Positions 45,385-55,865 of a stretch of 64,000 bases of DNA are shown here, one piece after another. The position numbers were made by a program, and so were the translations under genes. The stretch comes from Hemileia vastatrix (taxonomy: Eukaryota; Basidiomycota; Pucciniomycetes; Pucciniales; Zaghouaniaceae): positions 17,282,501 through 17,346,500 of the forward strand of contig JASXTE010000016.1 in the NCBI GenBank assembly GCA_030280995.1, read 5' to 3'. The stretch's first letter is position 1; each line of letters opens with the position of its first letter. The notes below the pieces were generated by a model. The model searched no databases. It was not told the origin of the DNA and worked only from the letters and a program-made list of their open reading frames with translations.

Positions 45385-46809
45385 TATTAGTCCAATGACT
45401 CATCCTCCTTCCATGACCAACTTTCTCTTTCCCAGTCCAATGACTCATCCTCCTTCCATGAACAACTTTCTCATTACCAGTCCAGCAACCCATCCTCCTT
45501 CCATGAACAACTTTCTCTTTCCCAGTCCAAAAACTCATCCTCCTCTCTTGAAAATTTGCCTAATAATGATTCTGAATCCTCTTATCATTTTGTCAAAATT
45601 TATGTTGACTTCAAGTTTTATATAGCAAAGGGAAAACAAAGTCCCAATTGAACTTCCCCATCAATGGATCAAGTGTCTCCAGACTGTGGAAAACTGAGCT
45701 TCACGTGGAAAACTTCTAACACTGATTTGGAACACTTCAAACGCAGTGCAGTAAAGACAATCAATGATCAAGAAAACTCAAGAATGGGTTTGTATGTTCA
45801 GAAGGAAGTTGAGAATGGTTCAGTTTTGTGTTATTCTCTTGTTCCAAATTCTGGCAATTCAATTATGTTTTGGAAGAAAGTTCTCAACACTATAATTCAA
45901 TTTAAAGGGTTCTTAAATATTGCAATGTTTTCCTTTAATGATTAGAATCTTTATGCACTTTTAGAGAAGAAGGATTCTAGACTTGCAAGAAAGGTAAATT
46001 TTCTCTTTTGTTTTCCAAAATATTATTTACTAACAATATTTTCTCTCTTGACAGAGAGACTCAACTTACTTATGCCTGGAGTACAACAATAATCTGGGTA
46101 ATAGTCAAAATGGCAATTCAAATTATAGAGATCTTCTGCCTGGCCTTCAAAGGAGCAAGAAAAATTTTGAACATGTACACCTGCTTTTGAACCTCTACAA
46201 GAACAATAAGGATTATAGTAAGTCCAAGGTAGGGCATCTTGTTTTGAATTCTGCAAACCCACAGCAGTATTTTTTACTCACTCACAATATGGCTGTAACT
46301 TGGACAGATGCTATGATATGTAATTTCATCTTCTCTCATTAAACATATTTATATTTATTTCTTTAAATTTTAATAATTTTTTTTGAAAGAGCACAAATCC
46401 AAAGAAAGGTACTTACTTGATACCACCAAAAGCTCCAATGTTTAATTGGCTTACAAAAAATAACATGCCTGGAAGAAGGGGAATTTCAAACTCATCAAAC
46501 AACTCTTCAACAGAATCTCCTCTTCAGCAAAGAAGTATTTCCCCACTTGATTAAAAGATTGGGGGATCTGAAGACAAGGCACCTGAGCCAAAATTTGAAA
46601 ATTTTTTTGAAGTGGCTAAAGTCAATCCTCAAAATATAGCAATGAAAAAAGGTCTTTCAAAACTAGGACTCACACACTGGTCATATATTCAGGATTTTGA
46701 ACAAGATGAGTTGGTTGAGGCAGGTGTCCCTGATCCCCTTGCCCATGCATTTGTCCAAACTGCTAAGATTTTTCCTGGCTATTTACAAAAGAAGAAAAGG
46801 AGATGTTAG
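45385..46809 (+). pseudogene. Relic of a multi-exon gene with SAM-like C-terminus
   Basis: One frame from about 45390: four 15-residue repeats (SNDSSSFHDQLSLSQ), then VKIYVDFKFYIAKGK, a TGA near 45650, LSFTWKTSNTDLEHFK ... YSLVPNSGNSIMFWKKV, a stop at 45943, and an intron 45994-46054 (GTAAAT...GACAG, 61 nt) joining LARK to RDSTYL. Another intron lies near 46319-46389. The last exon has a TAA (46550) and ends at 46809 with FFEVAKVNPQNIAMKKGLSK, LGLTHWSYIQDF, DELVEAGVPDPLAHAFVQTA, a SAM-like helical pattern. I recall such proteins as an expanded family in rust genomes; no function is known to me. Stops make it a probable pseudogene. Confidence 0.6.
45391..45560 (+). repeat. 45-bp in-frame tandem repeat
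   Basis: Units 45391-45435, 45436-45480, 45481-45525 and a partial fourth. The length is a multiple of three and gives a Ser-rich 15-residue repeat in the frame of the gene relic. Confidence 0.85.
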
Positions 46810-47063
46810 ATATTTTAAATTTTATTTATATGAGATGATCTATAATAAATATAAATGATTGATACACACAGAAAAAAAAACTATAATAAAACTATCACTC
46901 CCAATCAAACCCAATGCAACATATGTTTTTAAAAATGCCAATCATTTGACACTTAACAAAAACCATATGAGAAAAAAAAAATTATTCCAAAAACTAGTTG
47001 GTGTGTCAAAAATTTAAAATTCTTACTTGACATATTTGTTCAATCATTGAAGAAAGATATTTG

Positions 47064-47852
47064 TGTCAGCCAGGCTACTAGACTTAACCAGTAAAATAAT
47101 TAATTATTTTACTGAGTTGAAGCCACGCCCCTTCTTCTTACTAATAATTAATTATCTACTTAAGCATTACTTACAATTAACTAGTTATGTACAATAATTA
47201 ATATAATTAATTAGTGTAAATAAAATGTCCCTTACAATTTTACTCCCTAACACCGTGCTCAATGGTATAAGTCAATGGGAATAGAATTTAATAATAAAAT
47301 TATAATAAAAAAACTTTAAACCAATTATATTACCTCAGTGAGAGATCTGGAATCCCGTGAAAGTAATAATTAATTAATTATTGTGTAATTAATTGTGACA
47401 GTCCAAGGAACTCAAACTTTATTGCTAATAAATTTGATGTCCTTGTTGACGTACCAGTTTATTTAATTCTTGTGTCATATATGTACTCCTTTCAGTCATT
47501 CTTTTTCTCACATGCTTACAATATATGGTGTAAATTCCGTATATTTTATTCCCTCATATTTTGCCTATAAAAGGCCTCTTACTTTGTGCTTTTCAAATCA
47601 TTCTTTTATCACTTACTTTATTATTACAATTACAACACTACAATTATTTCTATATTTTATAACTTTAGTATTTACAACAGCGTAATTCTAATCTATAATC
47701 TATATTGATATCTTAAATCTACCTCTTATATTTGAGTAAATTAATCAAATTGATTTTAGAAATACGTACCTTTTGTTGAGAGACCTTTAAAACCCCTAAG
47801 TATCCCGTGAAAACCTCAAACCAAGCTTCTAGACCAAAAGTACCTCTTGACA
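47064..47852 (+). mobile_element. 5' LTR of II-3
   Basis: 789 bp, TGTCAGCCAGGCTACTAG...CTCTTGACA. Perfect 24-nt palindrome at 47090-47113. TATAAAA at 47566-47572. Start shared with 62411, 12611 and the short LTR at 6142. The end was set by the conserved internal word that follows. Confidence 0.85.
47566..47572 (+). promoter_or_regulatory. TATA box in the II-3 LTR
   Basis: CCTATAAAAGG. The equivalent in II-4 is CCTATATAAG (63171-63180). Confidence 0.55.
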
Positions 47853-47867
47853 ATTGAGGGCCTTCCC
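47853..47867 (+). promoter_or_regulatory. Conserved internal start / possible primer site of II-3
   Basis: ATTGAGGGCCTTCCC directly follows the LTR. Confidence 0.6.
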
Positions 47868-48215
47868 GAATTATTTATGGCGCATAGTGATTTGAGGGCG
47901 TAATCAAAGGGACCATCGGCGTTCAAATACCTGTAAGAACGAGAAAGCAACAAAAACGACGAACGTCATACGTCACGTGACAAAAATATTTTCTGCAAAC
48001 GGGAACCAAACCGCGCTCCAAAAATTAGGTTCATATATTGACTAAACATCGTATATATCGTGGTAATTATTGACATTACTATTTGTGGGTTACTCTTCAC
48101 TCTTCATTTGCTACATATTTCCTTTTACTCAGCACTCTGTAAGTGGCATTAATTTGCTCATCTTACAGGGGGAGGTGTCTGGTAATTTGGAATTTATTTT
48201 TATTATTATATTTTT

Positions 48216-48814
48216 TTTATTTTTCCTGGTTGACCATAATAGTGCATTAAGTGTTCTTAGTCCCAGAAGTAATAAAATAATTATATTTTAATATTAATTA
48301 TTATAATTTTTCAGTTGACTTTTGTCCTGATTAATTTGAAATTTAATTGTTCCAGTTGACAAATTGTCCTGACAATAATATTTTTTTATTAATAAATAAT
48401 CCATATTTAATTACTTCAGTTGACCTTAAGTCCTGGTAGTTCAATAAATATTTTAATTAATAAAACTCATATTTAATTATTTCAGTTGACATTAAGTCCT
48501 GGTAGTTAAGTGATCAGCTTAATAAAATTTTAAAATAAAAATTCATATTTAATTACTTCAGTTGACATTAAGTCCTGGTAGTTAAGTTATCAGTTTAATA
48601 AAATTTTGTTAAAATAATAAAGTTTCATATTTGATTACTTCAGTTGACAATAAGTCCTGGTAATAAATTAGTTGATTTAAATCCTGAAAATAATTAATTA
48701 AAATGTATTAATAAAAATTTTAATTTATTTCTACAGTTGATTATATTATAATCCTGGTTTTAAATTATTTTTTTAAATTAATAAATTAATTTTATTTAGT
48801 TGATTTTTATCCTG
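48216..48814 (+). repeat. Leader repeat array of II-3
   Basis: About ten copies of CAGTTGAC-(3-8 nt)-GTCCTGG, for example 48312-48330, 48353-48372, 48417-48435, 48483-48502, 48559-48578, 48641-48660, with weaker ones at 48669, 48733 and 48797. Spacing is 40-80 bp with AT-rich filler. CAG-TT-GAC can pair with GTC-CTG as a bulged stem. Similar words occur at 63855-64000 in II-4. Confidence 0.8.
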
Positions 48815-48909
48815 AAAAAGATTTTTTAATTTTTTTTTTTTAAATAAAAATAAAAAATAAAGACTAATTAATCTAATGTCTCTTTTCTTCATTTCAGTAA
48901 AATCTTAAA

Positions 48910-49537
48910 ATGACTGACCAAAGTGGTTCTGCTGCACGTGAAGAACTAGACTTGATTGATTATGATGAGCCTACTTCTGTAAGTTCACCTTTAACAAGAA
49001 GAATTTCTCAGACTAATAACTCCTTGCCCCAAACAGGATGTAGAGATGGAAGAAGTAGAAATCCTAGTGGACACAACTCAGGATCAGAAGCCTATAATAA
49101 ACCCACCAGAAGAGCTTCCAAAAGGCTTCAGGATAAAAAAGATGCCATTGCCTCAACAGGTAAAGAATCTGTCAACTCACATAAAGAAGCTAATGACAGA
49201 AAAATTGAGACTAAAGGCAAGGGTAGATGCTCTGGAAGAAAAAGTGAGAAGAACAGATACCTTTCTTCAAGAGAAGAAGAAACCTCTTCCTCCCAGGGAT
49301 CAACAACAATTGGCTCCCCAGTCCCAAGAGAAGGTGGAAGTGTCCAAGTGGCAGTGGGACTACCTGTCTCAAAATCAGCATCAGTTACCTCAAGCAGGTC
49401 CGTCAAGGCCCAACCAGGTCAACCCCACACCTCCCCACCGCTATCAAGGAGGTAAAAGAAGAAGAAAGCCCAATATGGTCATACCCAGCAAACCCTGGTA
49501 CGTCCCTCTATTGATTCTCAAGTGCCTTTTCTTGTAG
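48910..49537 (+). CDS. N-terminal Gag of II-3, two overlapping frames
   Basis: The first frame runs 48910-49455 from ATG 48910 (MTDQSGSAAREELDLIDYDE). A second frame, +1, is open 49046-49537 (MEEVEILVDTTQDQ ... RLKARVDALEEKVRRTDTFLQ ... GGKRRRKPN). The second has a heptad pattern and a Pro/Gln-rich tail and looks more like Gag. Acidic start in frame one followed by the second frame is the likely original path, by a frameshift (mutation or programmed). The overlap of two long frames is unusual. Confidence 0.55.
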
Positions 49538-49656
49538 CTGATTCTGTTCTTTCAGGTAAATCTGAGAGGGAAGAAGACACCTTGAGACCAGTAGAGGCTG
49601 GGAGTAATTGACAGATAACTCATGTATCTAATCCATTACTTTTAATTGCTACCTCA

Positions 49657-51150
49657 ATGATTAACCCTGATATGGCTGTAATTGATGAAACTCTTGACCC
49701 TGAGTTTTATGAGAGTCTGGAAAGTTACTCAGTTTCTTTATTGAGAAACACTCCAGATGTAGCAAGGATTAATGATGAGTACTTGAGAGATATTATTGCC
49801 AAACAAAATCATATAATGAACAATATGCAATTGACCCAGAGATATAATAGCTTGTTAACTGATCAGGGTTATCAAGCAATATCAAGTGAATCACAGAGAG
49901 TCTCTGATGAATTGTCTCATTACAAAGCAACCCATGAAAAGAAAGTTGATTTATGGCAAAATATAAAAAATGATTTGTCTAAACTAAAAGATACTGTATC
50001 TGCCTGTTGCCAAGAGGTGGAGATAGATAAGATGAATCTGAAAAGATTGAATGACCATTTGTCATCTTTTCAAAATAAAAATCAGTTATCATTTGAAACT
50101 ATCAATGAGAGTTTATCTAGTCTTCCAAGAATGAAATCAAGACTAACAACCATTGAAGAAAAATTGAACTCATTGTTGAATGACCAGAAATATTCTGACA
50201 TTTCTGTGAAGGAAAATATAGTGCAGGATGCTCAAATATTACCTGTGGCTAGTTCATCTAAAGTAAAAATAGCTCCAGAAATACCTGTTGATAACACTGA
50301 GTTTCCATCAAAAACTGATGATGCACCAGGATCTTCAACAGAAGGATTAAACAATGAGATTACAGCCCAATTAGAGAAGTTACAGCTGCTTCTTACTCAG
50401 AGACAAGCTAGTACTAAGGAGACTCCTTCAAATCAAAAGAATTGGCCAAAACTTGACCAATATCCTACATTTGATGGTGATTCTTCCTTTGATTGGCAAC
50501 AATTTATTTGCAGAATTGATAACTTAAAAAATTTTTACAAACTCCCAGATGAGGAAATTGTGTCCAAGTTAATTTCTTTGCTCAATAATGTTGCCTTAAT
50601 GTGGTATGAATCTGTTCTCCTGGATGGGAATGACTACTCATGGGAGGATTAAAAGAAATTGATTAAAGCACAATTTGGTGGCTCCAAGTTCAGAATGGCT
50701 CAACAAAGGCAGTATGAGGAAACTAGATATAGCTCTTCTACTGATAAACCTATTGATTTTTTAATGAAACTTGTAAAAATCTTAAGGGAAATGGACCCAA
50801 ATATGTAGTTTGATTTATGGAAGGACAGGATCCTTTATAAGTTACCAATGTCTCTGAGAGACTTGATAGTGGCTAGGACTGAGTTCTCCAAAGAACCCTC
50901 TTCTTTCATTAATACTTGCAATGAGATCCTTCTAAACAATAAGTATGATTCCAGAAAATTCATTCCTAGGACCCCTTTGGACAAACCCTCCACTAACCAA
51001 CAGAAACCTCTGTAAAAGGTTGGTAAACCTTCTGCCCCTGTTGCACCAAAAAAGTATGCAACAAACACTTGCTTGAAGTGCAACAAGCCTTGGCAGAAAG
51101 GCCATGTTTGTGACAAGAAGATAAATCTTGTAGAACAAACAGAGGAGCAT
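49657..51150 (+). pseudogene. Gag capsid and zinc knuckle of II-3
   Basis: 332 open codons from 49657: coiled-coil region (HEKKVDLWQNIKNDLSKLKD, MKSRLTTIEEKLNSLL), then capsid WPKLDQYPTFDGDSSFDWQQF ... SLLNNVALMWYESVLL. TAA 50650-50652, TAG near 50806 and TAA near 51014 interrupt the same region. The knuckle near 51070-51115 is CLKCNKPWQKGHVC, C-X2-C-X7-H-X-C, shorter after His than the canonical C-X2-C-X4-H-X4-C. Confidence 0.85.
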
Positions 51151-52910
51151 GCTGATGACACAGTGGCACTGGATGATACATCAAGTGATTGTGCCAGCAA
51201 TATTTCATATGAATCTCAACAAGAAATCTTGATGCTGGAAGAGGATATTCATTATTTAAATACTATTGATATTGATAATAATGCTTTATCTACATTTGAG
51301 GATGCTGAGATCATAAAGAACATTGAGGATAGCTCAATGGTTATTGCCCATCTCAAGGCACCAGTCTTGATTAATGGAACCAGCATTGAAGTTGTTCTGG
51401 ATTCTGGAGCTGAAGGAAGTGTAGTTTCTGAAAGAGCACTTGCTTCAGTGGATCAAGATTATCAATTAAAACTGATGCCTATCATTTCTGAAAATTGGAG
51501 AGGTTATGGCTCCGTTTTGTCCCCCATTGGTAAATACAAAGCCACAGTGTTTTTTAAATATAACCATGGTTTTGTAAGATCTATTTGTGATTTTGTTGTC
51601 ATGAAGAATGATTACTTAAGCAATTAGTTTATTGTAGGGAATGATATTTTAACCAAGTATGGCATAAAATTGGATCCCTCAAATCAATGTTTCACAATGG
51701 GGATGAATGGGAAGAGAAAATTTAAATTTTCCTCCCCTAAAAAATTATTGAAACCAGAATTAAACACATGTAATTCTGTAGTTAAATGTAAAGGAAGATC
51801 TACAAAAGAGATGCATGCCCTTTTGTCTGAAATCGACAATGCCTCTTTTGGAGAAAAACTTTCTAGTGAGGATAAAGATTCCATCATTAACTTGATAAAG
51901 TCTTTTCCTATGGCCTTTGCTCATGGATCACATGAACTGGGATTAGTTAAAGAGGAAATAAAACTTTCATTGTCTTGCCCATTAACTGATATACCACCTA
52001 GTTTAAAGAAGAAGCCTTATCCTGCTTCTCCCACAAAGAGAAAAGATATTGAAGACAATATCTCTACCCTTTTAAAAATGAATATTATTGAAAACGTAGT
52101 TGAAACACCTAAATATTGTGTTATCTCACCTGTCCTAATTTCTTATGAGAAAGATAAAGCCAGGTTATGTGGTGATTATAGAGCATTAAATACTTATACT
52201 GTTGATGATGTCTACCCTTTACCTAGAATTAGCTCTATACATGCTACTTTACAGGGTGCTAAATATATCAGTTGTTTGGATGGTAACAAAGGATATCACC
52301 AGGTACCTGTTGAGAAAAATTCTCAGAGCTTTCTGATGATTTCCACTCATATGGGTATTTATAAGTATATTAGGATGCCATTTGGCCCTAAAAATTCCCC
52401 TTCAGTTTTTCAAAAAGTCATGGATAACACATTCAATCAAGAGATAATTGAAGGATGGCTGATGGTTTATATTGATGATATCATTATATTCTCAAAAACA
52501 TCTGAGGACCATCTTAACCACCTGTGTAAAGTATTCCAGAAAATGTATGAAATAAATATGACACTTGCTTCGAAGAAATGTAAATTTGGTTTCCATTCTT
52601 TAAAAGTTCTTGGTCATGTTGTTTCAGGCTTACAGATATGTGTTGACCAGAACAAAGTGGCAGCCATACAACAGGTGAAGGCTCCTACTACAGTTAGAGA
52701 GCTTCAAAGTTTTTTGGGAATGTGTGGATACTATAGACAGTATATTAAAAATTACCAAGTCATAGCTTTACCCCTTACCCAATTAACTAGAAAGGATGTT
52801 GCTTTTGTCTGGAATAGTGAAAGACAAAGAGCCTTTGACACTATGAAACACTGTTTGATGTCATCACCAATTCTTGCTTTACCTGACTTTAATCAACCAT
52901 TTTTTTGTAC
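51073..52910 (+). pseudogene. Protease and reverse transcriptase of II-3
   Basis: Protease: VLINGTSIEVVLDSGAEGSVVS, catalytic DSG intact. One TAG at 51625 lies in frame, then GNDILTKYGIKLDPSN. RT: KKPYPASPTKRKDIED, DKARLCGDYRALNTYTVDDVYPLP, CLDGNKGYHQVPVEKN, MPFGPKNSPSVFQ, active site MVYIDDIIIFSK (complete YIDD), LKVLGHVVSGLQI, LQSFLGMCGYYRQYI. A frameshift near 52905 separates it from RNase H. Confidence 0.92.
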
Positions 52911-53400
52911 ACTGATGCCAGTTTCATTGGTCTTGGTGCTGCCCTCCATCAAAAACAAGTGATAAATGATAAAGTTTCAGAAGTAGTAATTTGTTATATT
53001 TCAAGAACCTTGAGAAATAGTGAATTGAAATATGGTGCTACTCAATTAGAGTGTTTAGCTGTAGTATGGGCTCTAGAAAAACTTCATTATTACCTAGATG
53101 ACCAGAAATTTGAACTTGTCACTGACTGCAGTGCAGTTAAATCCCTTTTAAATTGAAAACACCTAACAGACATATGTTCAGATGGCAGTTAGCTTTTTAA
53201 GAATACAGAGGGAGAATGACAATTATTCATAGGGCTGGTATTGTTCACTCAAATGTGGATATGTTATCTAGGTTACCTTTACCAAATAATGACTCTAATC
53301 CTGTGTATGATCCTGAGGATGAAATTATTCATATACATGGGATATATGTGGTTGATATGGAGGATGAGCTATAACAGCTTATTCTGGATTCATATGATAA
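52905..53400 (+). pseudogene. RNase H and linker of II-3
   Basis: MYTDASFIGLGAALHQKQ, LKYGATQLECLAVVWALEKL, FELVTDCSAVKSLLN, with D/E/D. A TGA at 53154 ends this frame. Linker pieces follow (RLPLPNND) to about 53380. Confidence 0.85.
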
Positions 53401-53410
53401 GGACACTGAC

Positions 53411-54581
53411 TTGAAAAAGTTATGCACCATACTAAATGATCCAAAGAATGCTTCAATACAAGCATTAATTAAAACCCTTCCACCAAAGTACCAAAAAGCT
53501 TTGGAAAAAGGTAAATTTTCAATTGATGAAGGTAATCTATATTATAGAAGAAAGTTGAGTAATGTCATTGTTATTCCTCCTTCTATGAAAGAAATCATCT
53601 TGAAAATTTGTCATGATGACATATTAGCTGGACATTTTGATCTTGAAAAGAAAATGATCAGAATTAAGAACACTGCTTGGTGGGTTAATATGTCTGAAGA
53701 CACAAAATTATATGTTGAGTCTTGTGATTCTTGCCAAAAATCAAAAAGATTAACTGGTAAAAGAGTAGGATTAATGCAACATATTGAACCTCCTGATGCA
53801 CGATGGCAAATAATAAACATGGATTTTGTAACAGGATTACCTATTGCTAGTAAAGACAGTTATAACTCTTGTTGGGTTATTGTGGACAGATTCACAAAAA
53901 TGTGTAAATTTATCCCTACCCACAAGGATGTTTCCACTAAAGAATTAGCTTTCTTATGGTGGTCTCATATGTTTAATACTGCTGGTTTTCCTAAAGCCAT
54001 CATCTCTGACAGAGACCCTAAATTTACTTCTGAATTTTGGATGTCTCTGATGGATGTTTGTGGTTGTGATCTGAAACTTTCTCCTGCCCACCATCCACAG
54101 ACTGATGGTTTAGCTGAAAGAATGATTCAGACTTTAGAGGACATGATTAGAAGGTATTGTGCCTTTGGCCTTGAGTATAAAGATAATGACAGATTCACTC
54201 ATTATTGGGTTACCTTACTTCCTGGGTTGGAATTTGCTTATAATAGCACTGTTCATTCTGTTACTCAAACAAAGCCTTTTGAGCTCTGGCTTGGATATGT
54301 TCCAAATACTCCTGCACAAATTCTCAATAACAAAATACCTAAATTGGATATACATCCTGGTGTAAAATCTTTTCTTCAAATGCAACAACTATGCAGAAAT
54401 CATGCTCAAAAATGTATTGAAAAACCATTTGAATATGAGAAGAAGAGATGGGACAAATCCCATAAAGAATACACTTTTAAAAAGGGTGATGAAGTGTTGA
54501 TTTCTACAGTCCACTTCAACTTACAAGGTAATAACAAATTGAAAGATCCATTTGTTGGTCCATTTGTTGTCAGAAGAATGA
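53411..54581 (+). CDS. Integrase of II-3
   Basis: Open over about 390 codons. HHCC: HDDILAGHFDLEKK ... CDSCQKSKRL. Core: MDFVTGLP, VIVDRFTKMCKF, ISDRDPKFTSEFW, HHPQTDGLAERMIQT with D, D and E. Tail FEYEKKRWDKSHKEYTFKKG, GDEVLISTVHFNLQG, DPFVGPFVVRRMI. At 54582 the element sequence ends and about 16 foreign codons follow before the stop, so the final part of the integrase tail is missing. Confidence 0.9.
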
Positions 54582-54830
54582 TTCACCACGGGAAATCTGG
54601 GGGTGAACTGCTAGCAGTTCCCTCTATTTGAAACTATCAGGAATTTGTCAGGAAACTGTTGGGAAACCATCCTGAAACTGTCAGAAATATGTTTTTAAAT
54701 CTGATGAAAAAACATTGAAAAAATAAACTGTCACAGATTGAATCCAGAACAATCCCTTCTTGAGCAGAGCTTAGGAACCACATTGAACATCAGTTAATCT
54801 CAGGTTTGGCAAAAGGTTGAACAGCATCAC
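54582..54830. mobile_element. MITE-like sequence related to the 42-kb MITE
   Basis: Starts TTCACCACGGGAAATCTGGGGG, followed by the perfect palindrome GAACTGCTAGCAGTTC (54605-54620), as in the 42-kb MITE end. Interior has CACAGATTGAA, GGAACCAC and GAACAGCATCACTTAGCA. The other terminus was not found. Confidence 0.6.
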
Positions 54831-54839
54831 TTAGCATAC

Positions 54840-55300
54840 CTTAATATTCAATTATTAAACTTGAATATATGTTTCGTGTATGATATAGATGCATATGCAT
54901 TTGAATTTGCATGGTGGATACTTATTGCATGTTAAAAATTGATGTGAAATGCCTTTCTAAAGTGTATGCATAATGACTATGAAGAATAAATATGCATAAA
55001 AAATATGCATAGTAATTATGCATAAAAAATACGCATATTGAATATGCATATTGAATGTGCATAAAAATATGCATTAAAAATATGCATATTGAATATGCAA
55101 AAAAAAGGTGCATATATGTATATGAATAAAATATATTAATATGCATATAAATCTTTATAATGAATATGCATATCCATATCCATAAATATGCATAATGATT
55201 GAAAAATGCAAAAAAATGATGCTTAATGAGTATATTTTATGCATAAATAGAAATATGCAATATGAATTCATATTGCATACAAATAACACTGGCAAACCAA
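54840..55300. repeat. ATGCAT-rich low-complexity tract
   Basis: Dense repetition of TATGCAT with A/T spacers. ORFs read through it are artefacts. Confidence 0.85.
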
Positions 55301-55865
55301 CTTGACCAAAACTCATACTAAATTTTCATTCTGGACTAAAGGTGTGAGGGAAGGAAGAAAAACAGTCCGACATTAGAAAAATGCTACATGCACTCATTTT
55401 GTAGCAGAGCAAATGAGAAGTGCTGAATTATGTTTGGTGCCCATAATTTAGTATGATATCATAATTTTATTTAATTGTTTTCAATATTGAAAAAACTGTA
55501 GGTCGGTTGGTATGGATCTAGCTGTGCCAGGGTCTAATCTAATTGTTTTAACAATTTCTTAATAATTAATGGGTTTTAATACAAAAACAGGTTGTATTTT
55601 TTGTGGGATATTGGATATGATAAGGTCTTTTGTATAAAAAACTTATATTGTTCAAAAATATTCCTGAATCAGATGTGTGATAATCACTACAAAAAATTGT
55701 AGTACTGTGGGCAATAAAATATATGCACAAGCAGTAAAGAAAGGACTGAGTGAACCCTTTTTGTGCAGTGGGAATCATTAGGGTGGAATTGTGGATGAAA
55801 AATATAATTCATTATTACCATTTTATTTAATCAAAAAATTTATAATATTAAAAAGAACTATTGAT
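55301..55865. repeat. Spacer containing dispersed repeat copy 2
   Basis: 55405-55560 is the inverted copy of 41156-41294. The rest shows nothing recognisable. Confidence 0.65.

Larger units (their letters stand above)
47064..54581 (+). mobile_element. Ty3/Gypsy family II element II-3, 3' end lost
   Basis: 5' LTR 47064-47852, internal start word, a leader with about ten short repeats, gag, protease, RT, RNase H and integrase. It breaks in the integrase tail at 54581 where a MITE-like sequence starts; no 3' LTR was found. It is the best preserved pol of family II, with intact DSG, YIDD and D/D/E. Confidence 0.92.

Noticed and set aside
45377..45625. 82-codon ORF with MTHPPSM repeats
   Set aside because: The other frame (SNDSSSFHDQLSLSQ) continues into the coding-like sequence that follows, so this one is a shadow.
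54922..55146. 74-codon minus-strand ORF rich in His/Tyr/Met
   Set aside because: It is a reading of the ATGCAT-rich low-complexity tract.
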